A DNA stretch of 64,000 nucleotides from Bog-532 sp963833835 (lineage in GTDB: Bacteria; Actinomycetota; Actinomycetes; Streptosporangiales; Streptosporangiaceae): NCBI GenBank assembly GCA_963833835.1, contig CAWHZI010000001.1:62001-126000 (forward strand). The letters are read 5' to 3'. Below, piece after piece: positions 33,880 through 41,637 of this stretch; position 1 is the stretch's first letter; each line of letters opens with the position of its first letter. A program made the position numbers and the translations under genes. The notes beneath the pieces are model-generated. The model ran no database searches, was not told the origin of the DNA, and was given only the letters and a program-made list of their open reading frames with translations.

Positions 33880-36226
33880 CTACCTGGACGGACTCGTGTC
33901 TCCTGAAACGTCCATTTCCAGGAGACCAAGTTCCTTAGCCCGGCCGACTGCCGCGGCCCGGTCCGTAACCTGGAGCTTGCGGTACAGCGCACGCTGGTGG
34001 GTCTTCACCGTGTTGACCGAGACGTAGAGCTGCGCGCCGATCTCCCCCCGCGACAAGGGGGTGGCGAGCAGCCGGAGGACTTCGAGTTCCTTGCTGGTGA
34101 GCTGGTCGCCGGACACGGCCGGGGCTGGGCGCCGCAGCGTCCCGCGAGCCAGCTGGCTCTGCACGCTGGTGAGCAGCGGCCCGGCCAGTCCAGGATCCCG
34201 GCACCGCCGCAGAATCGTGCGGGCTTCCTCCACGCTCGCCCGGGCTGTTTCCTGGTCACCCAGGTCCTGGAGGATTCTTGCTCGCGTCAAGTAGCGCGTC
34301 CGCCACTTCAAGCCGTCCTCCGCCCCGGCGGGAGAGGACCACCGCCCGCCGCGCTGCCTCGTCGGCCCGGACGGTCTCGCCGCGCCGGCTGAAGATCTTG
34401 GCCGTGGCCAGCGAGACCATCATGTCCACGAAGTGCTCGCCGACCGCGGCGTCCCGGTCACTGGTGGCGCGGTGGATCAGGTGTTCGGCCTCCTCCAGCC
34501 GGCCGCGTTCGGCCGAGATCAATGCCTGGTAGCCGAGCGCGTAGGTCCGGCCGGCGTCATTACTCACCTGATCGGCCAGCTGCGCGGCCCGGCTCAACGC
34601 GTTCCAGGCCTCCGGGATGTTGCCGGACCAGTAGTGAGTAGCCCCGTAGATGCAGTAGGCCGCGGAGCGGCCGGGACGCGAGTCGCCGAGATCCAGGCGG
34701 ATCGCCTGCGTGGCGGCGTCGACGGCCGCAGTCACGTCGCCGATCTTGAACCGCTGGACGGCCTGGAGGACGGCCAGTTCGGCCTGGATGGTCCCGCCGT
34801 CGGCGCCGCCGGTGGCGAGTGCGGCCGCCACGGCCTCGATCCAGCGGCCGGCGTCCTGGAGCTGGCCGAAGTCGAGGGCGATCCAGGCCCGGGCCAGGCA
34901 GAGGCGGGGATCTCCGGCAACGACAGGGCCGGGCAGCAGATCCAGCCAACCGGAGACGGTGGACAGATGCCCCAGGTCATACTCTGCGCCCCAGCCGGCG
35001 GCGATGATTTCCGTAGCCGCGGGGACGTCTCCGGCCGCGGCCAGGTGCTGTACCGCACTGTCAGTGGCGCCCTGAGCATGGAACCAGGCTGCGGCTCGGC
35101 GGTGGAGGTCAGGCACGAGACCGGGCTCGGTGCGCCGTAGCTCGCTGCGCAGCAGCTCCGCGAACAGGTGGTGGTACCGGTACCAGTGACGTGACGAGTC
35201 GAGGGGCATCAGAAACAAATTGTCGCGCTCGATCTGCTTGAGGATCGCCGCAGACATCTCACTCTGCAGCACCGCGTCGCACAGCGGGCCGCTCAGCTTG
35301 CCCAGTATGGAGGTCCGCAGCATGAAGGTGCGCAGGTCCTGTGGCTGGCCATCGAGCACCTCGGCGCTGAGATAGTCCACGATGTGACGGTGGTCGCCGG
35401 CAAACGCCCGGATGAACGCGTCTGCGTCGGAGCGGCCCCGCAGCGACAGGGCGGCGAGGTAGAGCCCGGCGGCCCAGCCCTCGGTCCGCTCGTGGAGCAG
35501 CGCGACTTCTTCGTCCGCGAGGTCCAGCCCGAGGACATCGTTGAGCAGAAGCGCGGCCTCACTGATGGCAAAGCGCAGGTCATCCGCCCGTAGCTCGAGC
35601 AGGTCGCCCCCCGCCCTGAGCCGGGCCAGCGGGAGCGGAGGATCCGATCGGGTCGCCAGCACCACGCGAAGGGTGGCCGGCATCCGGTCGATGACGAACG
35701 CCAGCTCCTCATGGATCGCCGGGTTTGTCACCAGGTGGTAGTCGTCCAGGACCAGCACGATCGGGTCCTCGATGCCGCCCAGTTCATTGAGCAGCGCTGG
35801 CAGGACGACCTGATGGGGGTCGGCTTGCGCCCCGAGCAGCCCGACGGGGCGGGTCGATATTTTCGGTTCCGCCTGCCGTAGTGCGGCGATCACGTAGTCC
35901 CAGAAGCAGACCAGGTCGTTGTCGACCGGATCCAGGGAGAGCCAGGCAAACCGGTGAGGTTCCTGCGCCTGGGCGATCCACTGGGCCAGGACGGTCGTCT
36001 TGCCCCAGCCCGCGGGCGCGTCAAGCAGCGTGAGCTTGTAGCCCACTTCCGCGGCCAGAGCCGCTACGAGCGCCGGACGGCTGATCCGCTTGTGCCTGAG
36101 GGCGGGTGGATGCAGCTTGGTGGCCAGGAGGGCTCCCCGCTCCGGTGAGCTCTTCTCGCCAGACACGACGTCGCGGCTCGCCTGGCCTCCTCGCGAGGAG
36201 GTCACCGGCCGCTTTCCTCTAGCCAC
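33880..36226 (-). pseudogene. LuxR family ATP-dependent (LAL) regulator split by a frameshift
   Basis: From 36226 (GTG; GTG 36205 with GAGGAAAG upstream is an alternative) the frame encodes ATPase and TPR parts: Walker A APAGWGKT, Walker B IVLVLDDYHLV, and helical repeats to GRLEVADALL. One extra base near 34288 then ends the frame at 34256. The homologous sequence continues in the next frame (TRARILQDLGDQETARASVE) and ends with a complete LuxR helix-turn-helix (LTSKELEVLRLLATPLSRGE) at 33880. As read, the sensor protein (656 aa) and the DNA-binding end (about 140 aa) are separate. Its relative at 3268 is intact. Confidence 0.85.
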
Positions 36227-36369
36227 GGGGATTGCCCCCAGTCACCGGTTCTCTGCAGCCACGAAATCGCTGCCGGCCCGACGCCGCAAAGTGAAACGAT
36301 ACGCGCCGGCACGTCCAGCACGTAACTAGGCCGGTCCCCCGCCGACCACGATCAGGCCGTACGGGTCCG

Positions 36370-36612
36370 TCATGGCGGTGTCTCCTTCAGGTCAGCTGGC
36401 TGGGATGTCTCAGGGCTCGCTTCGACGCTCACCAGCTCCAGGCCCAGGTTTCGCACCTGGTCCAAGACGCCGTAGAGGTGAGACTGGTCGCGGATCTCGC
36501 CTACGAGGGCGGTCTGGCTGCAGCCCGGCTCCAAGCTCATTCCCTCGAACGCGGACCCGAGCCGCTCGGTCAGACCACCCCGGACGCAGATCCGGTATCT
36601 GGTCGGCTGCAC
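36370..36612 (-). CDS. Small conserved protein of unknown function (80 aa)
   Basis: From GTG 36612, with CGGAGGG 4 nt upstream, the frame encodes 80 residues: RYRICVRGGLTERLGSAFEG, then ALVGEIRDQSHLYGVLDQV and LGLELVSVEA. Similar short proteins with RLTERLGSAF and IRDQAQLYGLLDRI are common in actinobacteria and look like a small ferredoxin-like alpha/beta fold. No function is known to me. It lies 143 nt downstream of the LAL gene's start region, on the same strand but upstream of it, so it may be transcribed with the LAL gene. Confidence 0.7.
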   Translation of the reverse strand: MQPTRYRICVRGGLTERLGSAFEGMSLEPGCSQTALVGEIRDQSHLYGVLDQVRNLGLELVSVEASPETSQPADLKETPP

Positions 36613-36670
36613 GTGCCCTCCGATGCCTTTGGGCTGGCTTCCACCTTGCGCGCGAGCTCCGGAGGCGGTC

Positions 36671-36727
36671 CTCACCCTCGGCCGATTTCATCCGGGTGAG
36701 ACGCGCCTGTGGGTGAGGACAGGTGAC
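36671..36727. promoter_or_regulatory. Array of GGGTGAG-type boxes
   Basis: CTCACCC (36671), GGGTGAG (36694), GGGTGAG (36711) and AGGTGAC (36721) lie in 57 nt between the divergent small gene and the lactonase gene. The first two form an inverted repeat. They resemble the GGTGAC box of the promoter blocks near the first LAL gene. This is a candidate regulator-binding region only. Confidence 0.3.
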
Positions 36728-36827
36728 CCATGCCTCGCTGAGGCTGACTGCCATGGATCCCCGCTACGGCAATTCATGCCCCACGGCGGGGACTGACTAA
36801 TTAATCAGAAAATCACCGGAGAAACCC

Positions 36828-37847
36828 ATGTCGCCAGCAGTTCATGTTCAGACGAATGATGCCGGAGAAAACGAAGTCGTGACCTTCAGCCGCGCGGAGG
36901 ACGGCACACTTGCGCCGCTGGGGCGCTATCCCACGGGCGGGAGAGGGACCGGGAAGCCACACCTGGCCTCGGCCGGTTCCGTCGCGCTGAGTGGTGATGG
37001 CCAGTGGCTGCTGGTCGCGAACGCCGGCAGCGACGAACTGTCATTGTTCGCGGTTCAGCCGGACGGCCTGCGGCTAGCCGACCGGGCCGGCTCGGGCGGG
37101 GCCCGGCCAACCAGCGTCGCCAGCAACGGCACGCTCGTTTACGTTCTCAACAACGGTACGCCCAACATCAGCGCCTTCACTGTTGCGGGCGAAAAGCTGG
37201 CCCCGCTCGCGGATTCGACTCGGCCGCTGAGCGCGCCAGATGCAGATCCCGCCCAGGTTTCATTCACTCTCGATGGCCGAGGACTGATCGTGACCGAGCG
37301 CGGTACGAACAGCATCAGCAGTTACGTGATTGACCAGCTTGGTTACGCGCAAGGCCCAGCAACGACCAAATCCGCAGGGCAGACACCCTATGGTTTCGCC
37401 TTTGCGTCCGACGGGACGCTGGTGGTCTCGGAGGCGTTCGGCGGCACGAAGGGAGCCGCTGCGGCCTCCTCGTACGCCGTGTCCGGGGCGGAGCTGCAGT
37501 TGATCAGTGGCTCCATCGGCGACACCCGCAGCGAGGTGTGCTGGGTGGTGATCACGAAAGACGACCGCTTCGCCTACGTGACCAACTTCGGCGACGGAAC
37601 CGTCTCGAGCTATGAGATCGCGGCCGATCGCAGCCTGAAGCTCAGCGATCCGGTGGCGGGCTCGACCGGCCGGAATGACAAGGGCCTTCGCGACGAGGCG
37701 CTCTCAGCCGACGGTCGCTACCTCTACGCGATCGACCCCGACGCGCAGAAGCTCTTCGCCTGGGCCGTCGGCCAGGACGGCCAGCTCAAACCGGCCGGCG
37801 AGTACGGAGGAATTCCCACCACCGTGGCCGGCCTCGCGGCTAGCTGA
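36828..37847 (+). CDS. Lactonase-like seven-bladed beta-propeller protein
   Basis: A 339-residue protein built of repeated propeller blades, seen in recurring motifs such as GDGQWLLVANAGSDELSLFA, VYVLNNGTPNISAFTV, LIVTERGTNSISSYVI, AYVTNFGDGTVSSYEI and YLYAIDPDAQKLFAW. This is the 6-phosphogluconolactonase/YncE-like family; many members have no proven lactonase activity. It has no signal peptide. The ATG follows GGAG at 9 nt. It is preceded by the GGGTGAG array and followed by a strong hairpin. Confidence 0.85.
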   Translation: MSPAVHVQTNDAGENEVVTFSRAEDGTLAPLGRYPTGGRGTGKPHLASAGSVALSGDGQWLLVANAGSDELSLFAVQPDGLRLADRAGSGGARPTSVASNGTLVYVLNNGTPNISAFTVAGEKLAPLADSTRPLSAPDADPAQVSFTLDGRGLIVTERGTNSISSYVIDQLGYAQGPATTKSAGQTPYGFAFASDGTLVVSEAFGGTKGAAAASSYAVSGAELQLISGSIGDTRSEVCWVVITKDDRFAYVTNFGDGTVSSYEIAADRSLKLSDPVAGSTGRNDKGLRDEALSADGRYLYAIDPDAQKLFAWAVGQDGQLKPAGEYGGIPTTVAGLAAS

Positions 37848-37935
37848 AGCGCGCAAAGGAAAGGGAACGCAATTGCCCGGTCGTCAGCCTGGACGTGAAC
37901 GCCGAAGGCTAGATCGCCGCTGTCACAACAGCCGA

Positions 37936-37968
37936 CCCGGCGCGGATGCTACGGGGATCCGCGCCGGG
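37936..37968 (+). terminator. Hairpin after the lactonase gene
   Basis: CCCGGCGCGGAT (37936-37947) and ATCCGCGCCGGG (37957-37968) form a perfect 12-bp stem with a 9-nt loop, about 90 nt after the stop. There is no T run, which is common for terminators in high-GC actinobacteria. Confidence 0.6.
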
Positions 37969-38058
37969 CGGGCGCGTGAGATGCGTGCATGACTTCGCCA
38001 GCCCACTCGGGTGCCCTGAAACTTGTGCACGATCTCCTGTGCACAAGCGGCAGCAAGA

Positions 38059-38087
38059 AGGCCTCTTCCGTTTCCCAGAAGAGGCCT
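38059..38087 (-). terminator. Terminator of tRNA-fMet
   Basis: AGGCCTCTTC (38059-38068) pairs with GAAGAGGCCT (38078-38087); read on the minus strand it comes 13 nt after the CCA end of the tRNA and is followed by a T/C-rich stretch. It is similar in sequence to the hairpin at 10786-10813. Confidence 0.72.
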
Positions 38088-38100
38088 CTGACCTGCTGAT

Positions 38101-38177
38101 TGGTAGCGGGGGTAGGATTTGAACCTACGACCTCTGGGTTATGAGCCCAGCGAGCTACCGAACTGCTCCACCCCGCG
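38101..38177 (-). tRNA. Initiator tRNA-fMet (CAT anticodon)
   Basis: The 77-nt minus-strand sequence folds into a full cloverleaf with the anticodon CAT. Initiator features are present: the first base pair is a C-T mismatch (C1 with T72), and the anticodon stem has the three consecutive G-C pairs (GGG/CCC). CCA is encoded. The T arm carries GGTTCAAATCC. It is followed by the hairpin at 38059. Confidence 0.97.
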
Positions 38178-38235
38178 TCGCGTGTTCATACTCTATGAAC
38201 TTCCGGTGCCCTTCGCAAATCAAACGCCAACATTG

Positions 38236-39249
38236 CTAGTGAGCTGGGCTTCCCCGGCGCCAGACGATGAGGGCGACAGCGGCGATGATGAAGGCGCCGC
38301 CCAGCAGCATCATCGGGGTGAGCTTCTCGCTCAGGATCGTGGTGCCGAGGATAACCGCGACGACCGGGTTGACGTAGGCGTAGGTCGCGACGGTCGAGGT
38401 GGGCAGGCTGCTGCGCACGGCGATGCCGTAGGCCGACAGGGCCAGGATCGAGCCGGGGACGATCAGGTAGGCCAGCGCCAGCCAGGAGCGGACCGACACC
38501 TGGCTCAGGTGGAACGAGCCGAACTCTCCCGTCGCCGCGGCCAGCGCGGTCATGACCGCGCCGCCGATGATCATCTGCATGGCGGTGGACACGAACGGGC
38601 GCTGCGGCAGGCCCTTGAGCCTGCTGGTCAGAATCGTCCCGATGGCCCAAGAGACGCTGGCGAACAGGATGATGGCGATGCCGGTGCCGGAGGCACCGCT
38701 GGCCGAGGTGTGATCGCCCAGGCCGGCCAGCAGCGCGACCCCGACCAGGCCGGCCACGAGGCCGGTCAGCGGGAGCCAGCCGATCCAGGTGCGGCGCAGC
38801 ACGGCGTCCATGACCAGCAGCCACAGCGGGACCGTGGCCACCAGCAGCGAGGCGAAGCCGGACGGGACGGTGCGCTCGCCCACGGTCACCAGGCCGTTGC
38901 CGCCGAGCAGCAGCAGGAGGCCGACGATCGCGCAGGCGACCCAGCTGGCCCGGGCCGGGCGGTCGGCGGCACGCTCCTGCGGGGTGCCGCCGCGGATCGC
39001 GATCGGGAACAGGATCAGCCCGGCGATCAGGTAGCGCACCCCGGCCAGCAGCAGCGGCGGGATCGTTTCCACCCCGACCCGGATGCCCAGGTAGGTGCCG
39101 CCCCAGAACACGTACACGACCACCAGGGCGGCCCAGCCGCGGAACGCCGGCGACTGCCACGGCCGGGACGCAGCGGGCGGGGCCGGGTCAGGACGGGGAC
39201 CGGGCTGCTGGCCGTCGACGGTGCTGCCGGGCGGTGTGGTCGTATCCAT
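38236..39249 (-). CDS. EamA family (DMT) transporter
   Basis: A 337-residue membrane protein with ten hydrophobic segments in two EamA repeats. The first repeat begins AALVVVYVFWGGTYLGIRVG with the PPLLLAGVRYLIAG span typical of drug/metabolite exporters; the second ends with ATYAYVNPVVAVILGTTILS. The N-terminal 35 residues are a Pro-rich cytoplasmic tail. Probable role: export of a small metabolite or amino acid; the substrate is unknown. It is divergent from the 39367 gene. Confidence 0.92.
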   Translation of the reverse strand: MDTTTPPGSTVDGQQPGPRPDPAPPAASRPWQSPAFRGWAALVVVYVFWGGTYLGIRVGVETIPPLLLAGVRYLIAGLILFPIAIRGGTPQERAADRPARASWVACAIVGLLLLLGGNGLVTVGERTVPSGFASLLVATVPLWLLVMDAVLRRTWIGWLPLTGLVAGLVGVALLAGLGDHTSASGASGTGIAIILFASVSWAIGTILTSRLKGLPQRPFVSTAMQMIIGGAVMTALAAATGEFGSFHLSQVSVRSWLALAYLIVPGSILALSAYGIAVRSSLPTSTVATYAYVNPVVAVILGTTILSEKLTPMMLLGGAFIIAAVALIVWRRGSPAH

Positions 39250-39354
39250 TACTGTGGCCAGCCTGCCCGTGGGCCCCGGTCGCGGCCAGAGGCTTTCGTG
39301 TCAATATCCGCACGATTCCTGCCAAGGCGGGGCGGGAACCTGGCGGGACCTGGG

Positions 39355-39360
39355 TACGCT
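39355..39360 (+). promoter_or_regulatory. -10 element next to a leaderless start
   Basis: TACGCT lies 6 nt before the GTG at 39367, the spacing at which transcription would begin at or next to the start codon. No Shine-Dalgarno sequence is present, so translation is probably leaderless. Confidence 0.45.
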
Positions 39361-39366
39361 GGCCGC

Positions 39367-40527
39367 GTGCCAAGGCGAATCGACCTACGCAAGATCAGTT
39401 CGAGCCCGTGGGTGCGGGCCGCGTTGTTGATCTTCGCGCTCGGGCTCGCCTGCTACGGGCTGGCGTCCAAGTGGCCGCAGGTGCACGCGGCGCTGAACGA
39501 GCTGTCCTGGTACGACGTGGCCGGCGCGGCCCTGGCCGTGATTGTCGCACTGGGGTGCCAGATGCTGGCCTGGCGGGCGCTGCTGACCGACCTGGGGTCA
39601 CGGCTGCCGATGCCGGTCGCGGTGCGGGTCAACTTCCTGGGCCAGCTGGCCAAGTACGTGCCCGGCGCCGTCTGGTCGATGGCGGCCCAGGTCAGCCTGG
39701 CCCAGGACTACCGGGTGCCAAAACGGCGCAGCGGCGCCGCCAGCCTGGTCAGCATGGCCATCACGCTGGTGGTGGGGCTGGTCATGGCCGGGATCCTGTT
39801 GCCGCTGGCCTCGGCCGCGGCGCTGCGGCACTACTGGTGGGTGCTGATCTTCATCCCGGTGCTGGTGTTCGGGCTGTGGCCATCGGTGACCAAGTTCGGG
39901 CTGGACCTGCTGCTGCGGCTGGTCCGGCGGCCCGGCCTGGAGCGGGCGCTGACGCTCGGCGGTGTGGGACGCGCGGTGGGCTGGACCGTGCTGGCCTGGG
40001 TCTTCTACGGGCTGCAGGCCTGGCTGCTGGTGGGCGACATCGCCGGTAAGACCCTGCACGTCCTGCTGCTGGCCGCGGGCGGTTACGCGCTGGCCTGGAC
40101 GGTGGGGTTCCTGCTCATCCCGTTCCCGGGCGGCATCGGCCCGCGGGAACTGGCGCTGATCGCCGTGCTGTCGCCGGTCATGCCGCCGGGGCCGGCCCTG
40201 GTCGTCGCGCTGATGTCGCGGGTGGTGACGACCATCGGCGACCTGACCTGGGCCGCGGTCGCGACGAGCGTGGGCCGCAAGCAGCGCCGCGAGGCGCTGG
40301 AAGAGAGCCGGATGGCGCTGGAGGAGGCTAGCGGGACGTCGGCCGCAGACCCGGTGCGTCCGGAGCAGGATCAGGATCAGATCCCGCCCGGCCAGGACCG
40401 GAGCCGGGACCGGGTCCCGGCGCAGGCACGAAGCTCAGCAGGGCATCCAGGTACTCCTTCCAGTACCGTCCCGGATCGGCCGCCTGTACCCCCGAGCGCA
40501 GCCGGCTCGCCTCCCCCGGCGCGCTGA
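39367..40527 (+). CDS. LPG-synthase-type flippase-like membrane protein
   Basis: A 386-residue protein with eight or nine spans of the lysylphosphatidylglycerol synthase transmembrane family (UPF0104). FLGQLAKYVPGAVWSMAAQ and FLLIPFPGGIGPRELALIAV are the conserved landmarks. In actinobacteria such proteins stand near glycosyltransferases and are thought to move polyprenyl- or lipid-linked sugars across the membrane. The leaderless GTG at 39367 is chosen; the ORF is open far upstream without homology. The last 80 residues are a polar low-complexity tail whose codons overlap the end of the convergent GT4 gene by 200 nt. Confidence 0.82.
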   Translation: MPRRIDLRKISSSPWVRAALLIFALGLACYGLASKWPQVHAALNELSWYDVAGAALAVIVALGCQMLAWRALLTDLGSRLPMPVAVRVNFLGQLAKYVPGAVWSMAAQVSLAQDYRVPKRRSGAASLVSMAITLVVGLVMAGILLPLASAAALRHYWWVLIFIPVLVFGLWPSVTKFGLDLLLRLVRRPGLERALTLGGVGRAVGWTVLAWVFYGLQAWLLVGDIAGKTLHVLLLAAGGYALAWTVGFLLIPFPGGIGPRELALIAVLSPVMPPGPALVVALMSRVVTTIGDLTWAAVATSVGRKQRREALEESRMALEEASGTSAADPVRPEQDQDQIPPGQDRSRDRVPAQARSSAGHPGTPSSTVPDRPPVPPSAAGSPPPAR

Positions 40528-41611
40528 GCCGGACCAGCGCCCGGAGCAGGTCGTCCTCGTCGTCCGGCTCGCACACCACGCCGTCCACGCCGTCGCGCAC
40601 CGCGTCGGCCAGCGTCCCGGCCCGGGTCACCACGACCGGCTTGCCGTACTCGAACGCGAGCCAGGCGTTCTGGGACGACGTGGCCGTGCGGTAGGGCAGC
40701 ACCAGCGCGTCGGCCGCGTCGAACAGGGCCGGAATCTGGTCGGCGGCCACGTAGCCCGGGCGCAGCGTGACCCGGCTGGTCAGCCCGAGTTCGGTGATCA
40801 GCGCGCGGGTCTCCGCCTCGGCCTTGCCCCAGAACTCCCCGGCCACGGTCAGCGTCACCTGCTGCGGGCCCCGGGCCATGGCCCGCAGCAGCACGTCCAG
40901 TCCCTTGTAGGGACGGACGATGCCGAAGAACAGGAGCCGGGTGGCGTCCGGGGACTCGGCGGGCTGAGGGTCTATTAGAACAGCAGAAGCGGAATGATCG
41001 CCCGGCGGCACCACGGCGGCGGCGGCCGGCAGGTGCGGCGGCATCCGGGCCGCGGTCACCAGCGCGGCCGGGGCCAGTTCGCGCGCCCGGGCCGCCTCCG
41101 CGGCCGAGTGGGTGAGCGCTGCGCCCGCCCGGCGCAGCAGCCACCGGACCAGCTGCTGGTCGGCGGGACGGCTCTCGTGCGGGGCCACGTTGTGGCAGAT
41201 GACCACGGTCCGCGGCGTGGGCTTGCCGCCGCGCGAGCCCGGCAGCTTGGCCTGCAGACCCGACAGGATGGTCAGGTACGGGACGGCCTGCGGCGGGATC
41301 AGCAGCGCGAACACCACCAGGTCCCGGTCCCGGAGCCGGCGGCCCGCCCGCCACCAGCCGATCGGGTTGCGCCAGGACAGCTCGCGCCGGGTGCCCGGGA
41401 ACGGCTCCCCCTCGGCCACGTCGACCGTCTGCTGCCCGCCCGGGTACAACCCGGCCGGGTACTGGTGCAGCCACGACTCGATCACAACGTCATGACCCGC
41501 GTCGGACAGCCAGCGAGCCAGCTCGGTGGTGTGCCGGGCGCCGCCCCCCTTGTAGGGGTGCGCCGGGCCGATCAGTGCGATTCGCACGGTACCGGCCGGC
41601 GTGTCGGGCAA
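40328..41611 (-). CDS. GT4 family glycosyltransferase
   Basis: A 427-residue GT-B enzyme. The N-terminal RIALIGPAHPYKGGGARHTT is a glycine-rich GT4 start, and the donor domain shows LLFFGIVRPYKGLDVLLRAM, then SQNAWLAFEYGKPVVVTRAG with the conserved glutamate. It should transfer a sugar from a nucleotide donor with retention, probably to a lipid-linked acceptor on the cytoplasmic side. The TTG at 41611 or the GTG at 41587 may be the start; neither has a Shine-Dalgarno site. The last 30 residues are Pro/Gly-rich and overlap the neighbouring gene's end. Confidence 0.9.
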   Translation of the reverse strand: MPDTPAGTVRIALIGPAHPYKGGGARHTTELARWLSDAGHDVVIESWLHQYPAGLYPGGQQTVDVAEGEPFPGTRRELSWRNPIGWWRAGRRLRDRDLVVFALLIPPQAVPYLTILSGLQAKLPGSRGGKPTPRTVVICHNVAPHESRPADQQLVRWLLRRAGAALTHSAAEAARARELAPAALVTAARMPPHLPAAAAVVPPGDHSASAVLIDPQPAESPDATRLLFFGIVRPYKGLDVLLRAMARGPQQVTLTVAGEFWGKAEAETRALITELGLTSRVTLRPGYVAADQIPALFDAADALVLPYRTATSSQNAWLAFEYGKPVVVTRAGTLADAVRDGVDGVVCEPDDEDDLLRALVRLSAPGEASRLRSGVQAADPGRYWKEYLDALLSFVPAPGPGPGSGPGRAGSDPDPAPDAPGLRPTSR

Positions 41612-41637
41612 TCGATCATGTGCCGAGGATAACGGGG

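Noticed and set aside
38119..39366. Upstream extension of the LPG-synthase-type protein
   Set aside because: This part is antisense to the tRNA-fMet/EamA region and has no membrane spans or family likeness; the leaderless GTG at 39367 is the credible start.
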